Assembly: GCF_001984215.1 (NCBI RefSeq)
Contig: NZ_CP019420.1
Coordinates: 5,828,001 to 5,892,000, forward strand
Source of the DNA: Mycobacterium sp. MS1601
GTDB lineage: Bacteria; Actinomycetota; Actinomycetes; Mycobacteriales; Mycobacteriaceae
Reading direction: 5' to 3'
Length of the DNA stretch: 64,000 nucleotides
Below the pieces are notes generated by a model that did no database searches, had not been told where the DNA came from, and saw only the letters and a list, made by a program, of their open reading frames with translations. This document shows, piece by piece, positions 24,183 through 32,927 of this stretch. Both the position numbers and the translations under genes were made by a program. Positions within the stretch are counted from its first letter, which is position 1. Each line of letters opens with the position of its first letter.

Positions 24183-24761
24183 GTGCAACTGCACAAACGC
24201 GACGTGATCGCCAAAGCCACCGAGATCCTGGACAACTTCGGGATCGCGGACCTGACGATGCGCCGGTTGGCGCGCGAGCTCGACGTCACCGCCGGCGCCC
24301 TGTACTGGCATTTCGCCAGCAAACAAGAACTGCTGGGCGCGGTGGCCGACGAAGTGTTGCGACCGGCGTGTCGATCGGTCGACGGCCTAGGTTGGCGCGA
24401 ACGCATCGCAGGTGTCTGTACGCGGTTGCGCGACGCGCTGCTGTCCCACACCGACGGAGCCGAGCTGGTGTCGGCGAGCTTTGCCTCCGGCCAGTCGGTC
24501 GCCATGCCGCTGATCGTGGAACTGCTCAGCGGCGCCGCCCGTGATGCCGGCATGCCGGAACCGCAGGCGGAACTGGCTGCGCGCACCATCATCTACTACA
24601 CCCTGGGCTTCACCGTCGACGAGCAGTCCCGGATCCAGTTGGACTCCGCCGGGGCCCTGTCCACCTCGCCGGCCGGGCCCTCGATGCTGAACCGGCCGGA
24701 CACCTTCGGTTTCGGGTTGTCGCTGCTGATCGACGGAATGGCGGTGCGCGCGGTCAGCTGA
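24183..24761 (+). CDS. bioQ: TetR-family biotin regulator BioQ
   Basis: A 192-residue TetR-type repressor. The N-terminal HTH spans about residues 9-50 (VIAKATEILDNFGIADLTMR, then TAGALYWHFASKQELLGAV). The C-terminal ligand/dimer domain is typical in length. Its position divergent from bioB, with BioQ boxes here and before bioF, supports biotin regulation. The start is GTG 24183, probably leaderless because TAGGCT ends 6 bases upstream. The effector signal for mycobacterial BioQ is not visible from sequence. Confidence 0.88.
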   Translation: MQLHKRDVIAKATEILDNFGIADLTMRRLARELDVTAGALYWHFASKQELLGAVADEVLRPACRSVDGLGWRERIAGVCTRLRDALLSHTDGAELVSASFASGQSVAMPLIVELLSGAARDAGMPEPQAELAARTIIYYTLGFTVDEQSRIQLDSAGALSTSPAGPSMLNRPDTFGFGLSLLIDGMAVRAVS

Positions 24762-25269
24762 CCAGGCTGTGGTCGACGCGGGCGTCGCCGTCCCAGCGAC
24801 GCAGCCCGGTGAAGGTGGCCGGCAGATCGCCCGGTACGTGGGCCAGGGCGAGGCCGACCTGCTCGGCAGACAAACGTCGGCCAAGGGTGACATGCGGCGT
24901 CCAGTGCTCGGGCTCGGTATGCGAGACACCGGCAGCCATGTGCGGCAAGCAAATTCGATGCACACACCGCTGCAGCTCGAGAAGCGGGGTGGACGGCACG
25001 ATAAGCTGCGCGAGGACGAAGCGGCCGCGGCCGAAGATCAGCGGAGCCCCGACGGTGCACGGCAGTGGCAGGTGGTCGCGGAGCTCGGCGAGCTCACTGT
25101 CGACGGCCGGGTTGATGCGCCCGGCCACCACGACGGTCACATGCGGCCGGTTGGTGGTCGACTGCACCCGGTTCTGGCTGGGAACACCAGCGGTGTCCAG
25201 TGCCTCCCACACCGCCCTCAGTGCAGCCTCGGTGTGATCGTCGAAAAGCAGCTCGATGGAATGCGCCAC
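24754..25269 (-). CDS. 2'-5' RNA ligase family (2H phosphoesterase) protein
   Basis: A 171-residue protein with the two HxT motifs of the 2H phosphoesterase fold: RPHVTVVV in the N-terminal half and TPHVTLGRR near the C-terminus. Such proteins act on 2'-5' or cyclic phosphodiester bonds in RNA or nucleotides; the substrate here is unknown. I start it at GTG 25269 (AHSIELLFDDHTE), which lies 4 bp from the bioD stop, so it is probably the last gene of the bioFD transcript. Its 3' end overlaps bioQ by 8 bp in convergent orientation. Confidence 0.82.
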   Translation of the reverse strand: MAHSIELLFDDHTEAALRAVWEALDTAGVPSQNRVQSTTNRPHVTVVVAGRINPAVDSELAELRDHLPLPCTVGAPLIFGRGRFVLAQLIVPSTPLLELQRCVHRICLPHMAAGVSHTEPEHWTPHVTLGRRLSAEQVGLALAHVPGDLPATFTGLRRWDGDARVDHSLVS

Positions 25270-25273
25270 CGGG

Positions 25274-25954
25274 CTATTCGACCAGGCCGGCCACCCAGGC
25301 GGTGTCGAATGCGGGCACACACAGCGTGGTGAAGTCCTGCGCCGACAGCGAACCCGCACCGGCGGGAAGCGCTGCACGCACCGCACCCAACTCGGCGAGC
25401 GCGCCCCGGTTGGAGATCTCGGCGGCGCCCGGCGCGGCGGGCCACGAGCCGATGATCAGCCCCGCGCAGTCCAGGCCGCGGTTCGCCATGGCCTCCAGCG
25501 TCAGTGCCGTGTAGTTCAGGGTGCCGAGCACCGCGGACACCACCACGACGACGGGTGCACCCAGTTCGACCGCCAGGTCGGCCACGGTGATCCCGGCCGC
25601 GGCGATCTGCACCAGCAGTCCCCCGGCTCCCTCCACCAGCGTCAACTGGCCAGGCGCGTCGGCGGCCCTGATGGCGTTCACCAGGTCCTCGGCGGTGGGC
25701 AGCGGAAGGCCGGCCTGGGCCGCGGCGGCCACCGGCGCCAGCGGCTGGGGATAGCGCGCCACGCCGGACAGGACGCTCACGCCGGAGAGACGGCCGATCT
25801 CGGCGAGGTCGTCGTCGCCTGTCTCGGTGCCCGTCTGTACTGGTTTGCACACGGCCACAGCCATATTCGCCAGCCGGGCGTGGCAGGCCAGTGCGGCGGT
25901 GGCGACGGTCTTGCCGACGCCGGTGCCGGTTCCGGTGATCACCACTACCGACAC
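25274..25954 (-). CDS. bioD: dethiobiotin synthetase
   Basis: BioD closes the ureido ring of dethiobiotin from DAPA, CO2 and ATP. The P-loop GTGTGVGKT is at residues 8-16, followed by the substrate region CKPVQTGT and the [11 protein letters not shown] motif. Start is GTG 25954 ([15 protein letters not shown]), giving 226 residues and a 10-bp overlap with the end of bioF. Confidence 0.95.
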   Translation of the reverse strand: MSVVVITGTGTGVGKTVATAALACHARLANMAVAVCKPVQTGTETGDDDLAEIGRLSGVSVLSGVARYPQPLAPVAAAAQAGLPLPTAEDLVNAIRAADAPGQLTLVEGAGGLLVQIAAAGITVADLAVELGAPVVVVVSAVLGTLNYTALTLEAMANRGLDCAGLIIGSWPAAPGAAEISNRGALAELGAVRAALPAGAGSLSAQDFTTLCVPAFDTAWVAGLVE

Positions 25955-27090
25955 GACAACACCTCGGTGAGCACCGCCCTGGCCAAGTCCAACTCGTCGG
26001 TTGTCAGCGACGCCCGCGCCGTGAGGCGCAGCCGCGACGTGCCCGCCGGCACTGTCGGCGGGCGGAAGCACCCGACCCGAAGCCCGCGCTCCAAACAGGC
26101 CTGGGCGGCGGCCACGGCCACCTCGGGATCGCCGAGTATCACCGACACCACCGCCGACTGGGGTTCATCGGTGACACCACACATCTGTGCGAGCTCCCGG
26201 GCGTGGGTAAGCACCGCGTCCGCACGCTCGGGCTCGGTGACCAGCAGGCGTAACGCAGCCAGTGCGGCCCCGACGGCCGCCGGAGCCAGCCCGGTGTCGA
26301 AGATGAAGGTGCGGGCGGCGTCGATCAGGTGGTCACGCACCGCAACCGTTCCGAGGACCGCGCCGCCCTGGCTGCCCAGTGCCTTGGACAACGTCGTCGT
26401 CATCACGATGTCCGGCTCGCCCGCCAGGCCGACCTCCTGCAGCAGGCCCCGCCCGCCGTCACCCCGAACCCCGAGACCGTGGGCTTCGTCGACCAACAGC
26501 ACCGCGCCGAACCGGCGGCACACGTCATGCAGCTCGCGCAGCGGCGCGAGGGCGCCATCGGCGCTGAAAACGGAGTCGGTGATGACCAGGGCGCGATCTT
26601 CGGTGCGCGCGGCCAGTGCCGCTTCGACGGCGGAGACGTCGCGGTGCGGGGTGACCTGCACCCGGGCCCGGGAGAGCCGGCACGCGTCCACCAACGAGGC
26701 GTGCGAGTAGGCGTCCGAGACGATGAGCGAACCGGGGCCCGACAGTGCCACCACGGCGCCGATGTTGGCGGTGTAGCCCGACGAGAACACCAGAGCGGCT
26801 GGGGCACCCACGAATTCGGCGAGGGCGCGTTCGAAGTGCTGGTGCAGTTCGGTGTCGCCGGTGACCAGTCGCGAACCGGTGGACCCGGCGCCCCACGTGC
26901 GCAGGGCCTCGACGCCGGCCTCGATGACCTCGGGATGCTGCGCCAGACCCAGGTAGTCATTGGAGGCCAGGTCGAGTTCCGGGGCGACGGCGGCCCGGGG
27001 ACGCAGGGCGCGCCGCAGTCCGGCGGCGCGGCGCTGCTGTTCGCAGGTGTCGAGCCAGGCCAGCGGTGACACCTCGGTGCGTGTGACCAT
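25945..27090 (-). CDS. bioF: 8-amino-7-oxononanoate synthase
   Basis: A PLP enzyme condensing pimeloyl-thioester and alanine to KAPA. The 381-residue protein shows [15 protein letters not shown], the glycine-rich [16 protein letters not shown] loop, [11 protein letters not shown], and the Schiff-base Lys236 in [12 protein letters not shown]. The ATG at 27090 is preceded by GGGAGG. It lies 31 bp after bioA, with a BioQ box in that gap, so it can be transcribed separately from bioA. Confidence 0.96.
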   Translation of the reverse strand: MVTRTEVSPLAWLDTCEQQRRAAGLRRALRPRAAVAPELDLASNDYLGLAQHPEVIEAGVEALRTWGAGSTGSRLVTGDTELHQHFERALAEFVGAPAALVFSSGYTANIGAVVALSGPGSLIVSDAYSHASLVDACRLSRARVQVTPHRDVSAVEAALAARTEDRALVITDSVFSADGALAPLRELHDVCRRFGAVLLVDEAHGLGVRGDGGRGLLQEVGLAGEPDIVMTTTLSKALGSQGGAVLGTVAVRDHLIDAARTFIFDTGLAPAAVGAALAALRLLVTEPERADAVLTHARELAQMCGVTDEPQSAVVSVILGDPEVAVAAAQACLERGLRVGCFRPPTVPAGTSRLRLTARASLTTDELDLARAVLTEVLSCR

Positions 27091-27111
27091 CAGGCCTCCC
27101 TCAAACGGACT

Positions 27112-27124
27112 TGAACACCGTTCA
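27112..27124. promoter_or_regulatory. BioQ box upstream of bioF
   Basis: TGAACACCGTTCA is a 13-bp palindrome matching the bioB/bioQ box apart from the 3-base centre, again flanked by GGTTAG. It overlaps the bioA stop codon (27122-27124) and lies about 21 bases before the bioF ATG. It implies a regulated promoter for bioF-bioD inside the bioAFD cluster. Confidence 0.82.
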
Positions 27125-28438
27125 GGTTAGCGCACGGGCCACGGCGACCATCGCGGTGGTGAGCTGGTCTATCTCGGCGGCAGTGCAGACGAAGGGCGGC
27201 ATGGCGTAGACCAGATTGCGGAACGGCCGCAACCAGACCCCGTGGTCGAGGGCCACCTGGGTGGCCACCGCGACGTCGACGGGCTCGACCATCTCGATCA
27301 CGCCGATGGCCCCCTGCACCCGCACATCGGCCACGCCGGGCCGCTCAGCGGCGGGCGCCAGTCCCACCCGCAACCCGGACTCGATCTCCCCCACGCGTGT
27401 GCGCCAGTCCTGCCCGAGCAGCAGTTCCACGCTGGCCACCGACACCGCACACGCCAACGGGTTCGCCATGAAGGTGGGTCCGTGCATCAACGCCCCCGCG
27501 TCGGAGGTGCTGATCACCCGCGCGATCTCGGCGGTGCACAACGTGGCAGCCAACGTCACATAGCCGCCGGTCAACGCCTTGCCTACACACATGATGTCCG
27601 GGCTGACACCGGCATGGTCGGCGGCGAACAGGGCGCCGGTGCGGCCGAACCCGGTGGCGATCTCATCGAAGATCAGCAGCACGTCGTGCCGGTCGCAGAT
27701 CTGCCGCAGATCGGTGAGGTAGCGCGGGTCATGGAACCGCATGCCGCCTGCGCCCTGCACCACCGGCTCGACGATCACGGCGGCCAGCTGGTCGGCGTGC
27801 TCAGCCAACTGCGCCTCGAACGCCTCGACATAGGCGGTGTCGTACTCCGTGGGCACCGGCGGGGCGAACACCTGCCGGGTCAGGATGTCGGTCCACAGCG
27901 AGTGCATTCCGCCGTCGGGATCGCAGACGCTCATCGGGGTGAAGGTGTCACCGTGATAACCGCCGCGCCACGTCATCAGCCGGGTCTTGGTGAGGTGGCC
28001 GCGGCTGCGCTGGTACTGCACCGCCATCTTGACCGCCACCTCCACCGACACCGAACCGGAGTCACTGAAGAACACCGTCTCCAACCCGGCCGGGGTGATC
28101 TGCACCAGCAGCTGCGCCAGACGCGCCGCCGGTTCGTGCGTCAACCCGCCGAACATGACGTGACTCATGGACGACAGCTGCCGAGCCACCGCGGCGTCCA
28201 ACACCGGGTGCCCATGTCCGTGCACGGCCGTCCACCAGGACGCCATCCCGTCCAGGACTCGGATCTCTGCGGCCCGCCCAGCGGTTTCGTGCACCACGGT
28301 GAGCCACGGCCCGGAGGCGCTGAGCACCACCTTCGGCGCCAGAGTTCCCGGTGCGCCGATTGTGCTGTAGGGGTGCCATACATGCGCGGCATCGATGGCG
28401 CTGATCTCGGCGGGCGTCAACCCCGGTGGATTCGGCAC
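27122..28438 (-). CDS. bioA: adenosylmethionine-8-amino-7-oxononanoate aminotransferase
   Basis: BioA transaminates KAPA to DAPA with SAM as amino donor. The 438-residue fold type I protein has VWHPYSTIG near residue 20, [25 protein letters not shown] and the PLP Lys287 in [10 protein letters not shown]. Start is GTG 28438. A TACGCT -10 element (28447-28452 on the plus strand) ends 8 bases upstream, suggesting a leaderless mRNA. No BioQ box is seen at this promoter. Confidence 0.96.
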   Translation of the reverse strand: MPNPPGLTPAEISAIDAAHVWHPYSTIGAPGTLAPKVVLSASGPWLTVVHETAGRAAEIRVLDGMASWWTAVHGHGHPVLDAAVARQLSSMSHVMFGGLTHEPAARLAQLLVQITPAGLETVFFSDSGSVSVEVAVKMAVQYQRSRGHLTKTRLMTWRGGYHGDTFTPMSVCDPDGGMHSLWTDILTRQVFAPPVPTEYDTAYVEAFEAQLAEHADQLAAVIVEPVVQGAGGMRFHDPRYLTDLRQICDRHDVLLIFDEIATGFGRTGALFAADHAGVSPDIMCVGKALTGGYVTLAATLCTAEIARVISTSDAGALMHGPTFMANPLACAVSVASVELLLGQDWRTRVGEIESGLRVGLAPAAERPGVADVRVQGAIGVIEMVEPVDVAVATQVALDHGVWLRPFRNLVYAMPPFVCTAAEIDQLTTAMVAVARALT

Positions 28439-28508
28439 GGGAACCGAGCGTACTGGCCTTTACTCAGCAGGAGTCTTCCAGTGGCGTTGGGTACATTGTC
28501 TCTCGATC

Positions 28509-30662
28509 ATGATGTTCTTGACCCCGACCAGGCCGGAGCCAGCAATCACTCCGCAACCTGCGACCCCGACCGCGATGGGGACCAGGAAATCGGGTTTCTA
28601 CCGACACGATCTCGATGGACTGCGCGGTGTGGCCATCGCGCTCGTCGCTGTCTTCCACGTCTGGTTCGGCCGAGTCTCCGGTGGTGTGGACGTCTTCCTG
28701 GTCCTGTCGGGCTTCTTCTTCGGTGGCCGGCTGCTGCGTAATGCCCTGTCCCCCGGCGCGACGCTGGCGCCGGTGCGGGAAGTGACCCGACTGGTGCGCC
28801 GGCTGTTGCCCGCGCTGGTGGTGGTACTTGCGGCCTCAGCGGTGCTGACCATCCTGATCCAGCCGCAGACACGCTGGGAAACGTTTGCCGATCAAAGTCT
28901 GGCGAGCCTGGGCTACTACCAGAACTGGGAACTGGCGAACACTGCCTCGGACTACCTGCGGGCCGGCGAGGCGGTGAGCCCGCTGCAGCACATCTGGTCG
29001 ATGTCGGTACAGGGGCAGTTCTACCTCGCGTTCCTGATCCTGGTGTTCCTACTGACCGCGCTGCTTCGGCGACCGCTCGGCAAACATCTGCGAGTGTTCT
29101 TCATCGTCCTGCTGAGCGCGCTGACCATCGCGTCGTTCGTCTACGCGATCATCGCCCACAACACCGACCAGGCCACGGCCTACTACAACAGCTTCGCCCG
29201 GGCCTGGGAGCTGCTGCTGGGCGCGGCGGCCGGCGCTCTGGTAGGCCATATCCGCTGGCCCATGTGGCTGCGGGTGCTGACGGCCACCGTGGGACTGGCC
29301 GCCATCCTGTCCTGCGGATGGCTGATCGACGGCGTGCAGGAGTTCCCCGGACCGTGGGCACTGGTACCGGTGGGCGCCACCGTGCTGATGATCCTGGCCG
29401 CCGCCAACCGCCAACCGGGCGAGAAGCTGCCGCTGCCCAACCGGATGTTGGCCTGGAAGCCGTTCGTGACGTTGGGGTCGATGGCGTACTCGCTGTACCT
29501 GTGGCACTGGCCGCTGCTGATCTTTTGGCTGGTGCTCAGTGGACACGAACGCGCCAACTTCGGCGAGGGCGCGGTGATCCTGCTGATCTCCGGCGCCCTG
29601 GCCTATCTGACGATGCGCTTCATCGAAGAGCCCCTGCGTTACCGCGCCCCCTCCGCCGACGCCGTCAAGATCGCGTGGCGCACCCAGCTGCGCCGACCCA
29701 CGATGGCACTGGGCACATTCGTGATCCTGCTCGGTGTCGCTCTCACCGCAACGTCGTTCACCTGGCGTGAGCACGTCACCGTGCAACGTGACAACGGCGA
29801 GGAACTGGCCGGGCTGGCACTGCGCGACTATCCCGGCGCCGACGCGGTGCTGCACGGCACCCGGGTTCCCGACCTGCCGATGCGTCCCACCGTGCTCGAG
29901 GCCAAGGACGACCTGCCGCAGTCCACCATCGACGGCTGCATCAGTGACTTCAGCAATGTCGGCATCATCAACTGCACCTACGGCGATCCGCAGGCCACCC
30001 GGACCATTGCGCTGGCCGGCGGCTCACATGCCGAACATTGGATCACCGCACTCGACATCCTGGGCAAGCAGCACGGGTTCAAGCTGGTGACCTATCTGAA
30101 GATGGGCTGCCCGCTGACCACCGAGGAAATTCCCCTGGTGATGGGCAGCAACCGGGAGTACCCGAACTGCCACACCTGGAACGAACGGGTGATGAGCAAG
30201 CTGATCGCCGACAAGCCGGACTTCGTGTTCACCACTTCGACACGGCCCTGGAACATCAAGGATGGCGACGTCATGCCCGCCACCTACATCGGGATCTGGC
30301 AAACCTTGGCGGACAACAACATTCCCGTTCTGGCCATGCGAGATACGCCATGGATCCTGGACGAGGACGGCAAACCGTTCCTGCCCGCGGATTGCCTGGC
30401 CAGCGGGGGCGACGCCATCTCCTGCGGAATGAAGCGCTCCCAGGCACTCTCCGACCACAATCCCACCCTGGACTTCACCGACCGCTTCCCCGGGCTGAAG
30501 CCGTTGGACCTCAGCGATGCGGTGTGCCGTGACGACATCTGCCGCGCCGTCGAGGGAAATGTGCTGCTATACCATGACTCTCACCATCTGACCGCCACCT
30601 ATGTGCGCACCATGGTCGACGAGCTCGGCCGACAGATGGGACCCGCCACCGGGTGGTGGTGA
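28509..30662 (+). CDS. acyltransferase-3 / SGNH-hydrolase fusion membrane protein
   Basis: A 717-residue membrane protein. The N-terminal acyltransferase-3 domain (about residues 30-390) begins with YRHDLDGLRGVAIALVAVFH and has roughly ten hydrophobic segments. After a hinge and one more membrane segment, an extracytoplasmic SGNH-like domain follows, with LAGGSHAEHW and a C-terminal YHDSHHLT block. This OatA-like architecture O-acylates envelope glycans or lipids. It matches the Rv1565c position beside the tre genes. Two adjacent ATGs (28509, 28512) are equally possible. The acceptor is unknown. Confidence 0.85.
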   Translation: MMFLTPTRPEPAITPQPATPTAMGTRKSGFYRHDLDGLRGVAIALVAVFHVWFGRVSGGVDVFLVLSGFFFGGRLLRNALSPGATLAPVREVTRLVRRLLPALVVVLAASAVLTILIQPQTRWETFADQSLASLGYYQNWELANTASDYLRAGEAVSPLQHIWSMSVQGQFYLAFLILVFLLTALLRRPLGKHLRVFFIVLLSALTIASFVYAIIAHNTDQATAYYNSFARAWELLLGAAAGALVGHIRWPMWLRVLTATVGLAAILSCGWLIDGVQEFPGPWALVPVGATVLMILAAANRQPGEKLPLPNRMLAWKPFVTLGSMAYSLYLWHWPLLIFWLVLSGHERANFGEGAVILLISGALAYLTMRFIEEPLRYRAPSADAVKIAWRTQLRRPTMALGTFVILLGVALTATSFTWREHVTVQRDNGEELAGLALRDYPGADAVLHGTRVPDLPMRPTVLEAKDDLPQSTIDGCISDFSNVGIINCTYGDPQATRTIALAGGSHAEHWITALDILGKQHGFKLVTYLKMGCPLTTEEIPLVMGSNREYPNCHTWNERVMSKLIADKPDFVFTTSTRPWNIKDGDVMPATYIGIWQTLADNNIPVLAMRDTPWILDEDGKPFLPADCLASGGDAISCGMKRSQALSDHNPTLDFTDRFPGLKPLDLSDAVCRDDICRAVEGNVLLYHDSHHLTATYVRTMVDELGRQMGPATGWW

Positions 30663-30733
30663 ACGTCGCAGTGCCGATCGCGCCTGGCGGCACGTCCCGG
30701 CCCGCAGGCAGCGACCGGGACCGATAAGGTGCG

Positions 30734-32923
30734 ATGATGCCGTCGAGTGAGTCACCAGGTCCGACTTCCAGTGCCCCCTTGACGCCCGCGCCCACCGTGA
30801 CCACGGTATGGCCCGGGTCGCCCTACCCGCTGGGCGCCACCTACGACGGCGCGGGAACCAACTTCTCGGTGTTCTCCGAGGTGGCCACCAAAGTCGAGCT
30901 CTGTCTCATCGCCAAGAACGGCACCGAGACCCGCATCGATCTCGAAGAGGTCGACGGTTACGTCTGGCACGCCTACCTGCCCACCATCACCCCCGGCCAG
31001 CGGTATGGATTCAGAGTGCACGGGCCGTGGAACCCCGGCGCCGGTCAGCGCTGCGACCCCAGCAAGCTGCTGCTGGACCCCTACGGCAAGTCGTTCCACG
31101 GCGACTTCGACTTCACCCAGGCGCTGTTCTCCTACGATCTGGAGGCCGAGGACCTCGCCTCCGGTGGCAACCCGCCGATGGTGGATTCACTGGGCCACAC
31201 CATGACCAGCGTGGTGATCAACCCCTTCTTCAACTGGCAGTCCGACCGCGCCCCACGCACGCCCTACCACGAGACCATCATCTACGAAGCCCACGTCAAG
31301 GGCATGACGCAGAACCACCCCGGTGTGCCCGAGGAACTCCGCGGAACCTATGCGGGGCTGGGACATCCGGTGATCATCGATCATCTGAAGTCGTTGAACG
31401 TGACGGCCATCGAGCTGATGCCGGTTCACCAGTTCATGCACGACCACCGTCTGCTGGAACTGGGACTGCGGAACTACTGGGGCTACAACACCGTCGGCTT
31501 CTTCGCGCCGCACTTCCAGTACGCCGCCACCCGGAACGCCGGCGGCGCGGTGGCCGAGTTCAAGACGATGGTCAAGGCATTCCACGAAGCCGGCATCGAG
31601 GTGATCCTGGACGTGGTCTACAACCACACCGCCGAGGGCAACCACCTGGGACCCACCATCAACTTCCGCGGAATCGACAATGCCGCCTACTACCGGCTGC
31701 TCGACGGTGATCTGCGTTACTACAAGGATTTCACCGGCACCGGCAACAGCCTCAACGCCCGTCATCCCCACACCTTGCAACTGATCATGGATTCGTTGAG
31801 ATATTGGGTACTGGAGATGCATGTGGACGGTTTCCGGTTCGACCTGGCATCAACCCTGGCCCGTGAGTTCTACGACGTGGACCGACTCTCGGCGTTCTTC
31901 GACCTCGTGCAGCAGGACCCGGTGATCAGCCAGGTGAAGCTGATCGCCGAACCGTGGGATGTCGGTGAAGGCGGCTATCAGGTGGGCAACTTCCCTGGTT
32001 TGTGGACCGAGTGGAACGGGAAGTATCGCGACACTGTGCGCGACTACTGGCGGGGTGAGCCCGCAACCCTCGGGGAGTTCGCCTCCCGACTCACCGGTTC
32101 CTCGGATCTGTACGCGGCCACCGGTCGACGTCCCAGCGCGTCGATCAACTTCGTGACCGCCCACGACGGATTCACCCTCAACGACCTGGTGTCCTACAAC
32201 GAGAAACACAACCTGGCCAACGGCGAGGACAATCGCGACGGCGAAAGCCACAACCGGTCGTGGAACTGCGGAGTCGAAGGCCCCACCGACGATCCCGAGA
32301 TTGTCGAACTGCGGGCCCGGCAGATGCGCAACATCTGGGTCACCCTGATGGTCAGCCAGGGCACCCCGATGATCAGCCACGGCGACGAGATCGGTCGCAC
32401 CCAGCACGGCAACAACAACGCCTACTGCCAGGATTCACCGTTGTCCTGGATGGATTGGTCGATGTGTGTCACCAACCCCGACCTGCTGGCGTTCACCCGG
32501 AAAGTCACGGCATTCCGCAAGGCGCACCCGGTGTTTCGGCGCCGCCGCTTCTTCGAGGGCAAACCGATCCGCACCGGCGAACAGGACCGTGACATCGCCT
32601 GGCTCACCACCTCAGGTGTCGAGATGACGCCCGAGGACTGGGGTTCGGGCTTCGGCAAGTGTGTGGCAGTGTTCCTCAACGGCGACGCCATCCCGGCCCC
32701 GAACGCACGCGGCGAGCGGGTGGTCGATGATTCGTTCCTGTTGTGCTTCAACGCCCACAGTCAATCCAAGACCTTCATCACACCCGACAGCGGATACGCG
32801 CACGAGTGGACGGCGGCGCTGGACACCGCCCACCCCCGCGGCGAGAGCGATCTGGTGGCCAAGGCCGGTGAGGACATCGAGGTATGTGGACGTTCGGTGC
32901 TGATCCTGCGCAGGACGGACTGA
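30734..32923 (+). CDS. treX: glycogen debranching enzyme TreX
   Basis: A GH13 isoamylase-type debranching enzyme releasing linear maltodextrins for TreY-TreZ. The 729-residue protein has an N-terminal beta domain (PLGATYDGAGTNFSVFS), the catalytic barrel motifs VVYNHTAEGNH, VDGFRFDLAS and LIAEPWDVG, and NFVTAHDGFTLNDLVSYNEK. It heads the treXYZ operon, 4 bp before treY. TAAGGT (30725-30730) ends 6 bases before a second ATG at 30737, which may be the real leaderless start. Confidence 0.95.
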   Translation: MMPSSESPGPTSSAPLTPAPTVTTVWPGSPYPLGATYDGAGTNFSVFSEVATKVELCLIAKNGTETRIDLEEVDGYVWHAYLPTITPGQRYGFRVHGPWNPGAGQRCDPSKLLLDPYGKSFHGDFDFTQALFSYDLEAEDLASGGNPPMVDSLGHTMTSVVINPFFNWQSDRAPRTPYHETIIYEAHVKGMTQNHPGVPEELRGTYAGLGHPVIIDHLKSLNVTAIELMPVHQFMHDHRLLELGLRNYWGYNTVGFFAPHFQYAATRNAGGAVAEFKTMVKAFHEAGIEVILDVVYNHTAEGNHLGPTINFRGIDNAAYYRLLDGDLRYYKDFTGTGNSLNARHPHTLQLIMDSLRYWVLEMHVDGFRFDLASTLAREFYDVDRLSAFFDLVQQDPVISQVKLIAEPWDVGEGGYQVGNFPGLWTEWNGKYRDTVRDYWRGEPATLGEFASRLTGSSDLYAATGRRPSASINFVTAHDGFTLNDLVSYNEKHNLANGEDNRDGESHNRSWNCGVEGPTDDPEIVELRARQMRNIWVTLMVSQGTPMISHGDEIGRTQHGNNNAYCQDSPLSWMDWSMCVTNPDLLAFTRKVTAFRKAHPVFRRRRFFEGKPIRTGEQDRDIAWLTTSGVEMTPEDWGSGFGKCVAVFLNGDAIPAPNARGERVVDDSFLLCFNAHSQSKTFITPDSGYAHEWTAALDTAHPRGESDLVAKAGEDIEVCGRSVLILRRTD

Positions 32924-32927
32924 ACCG

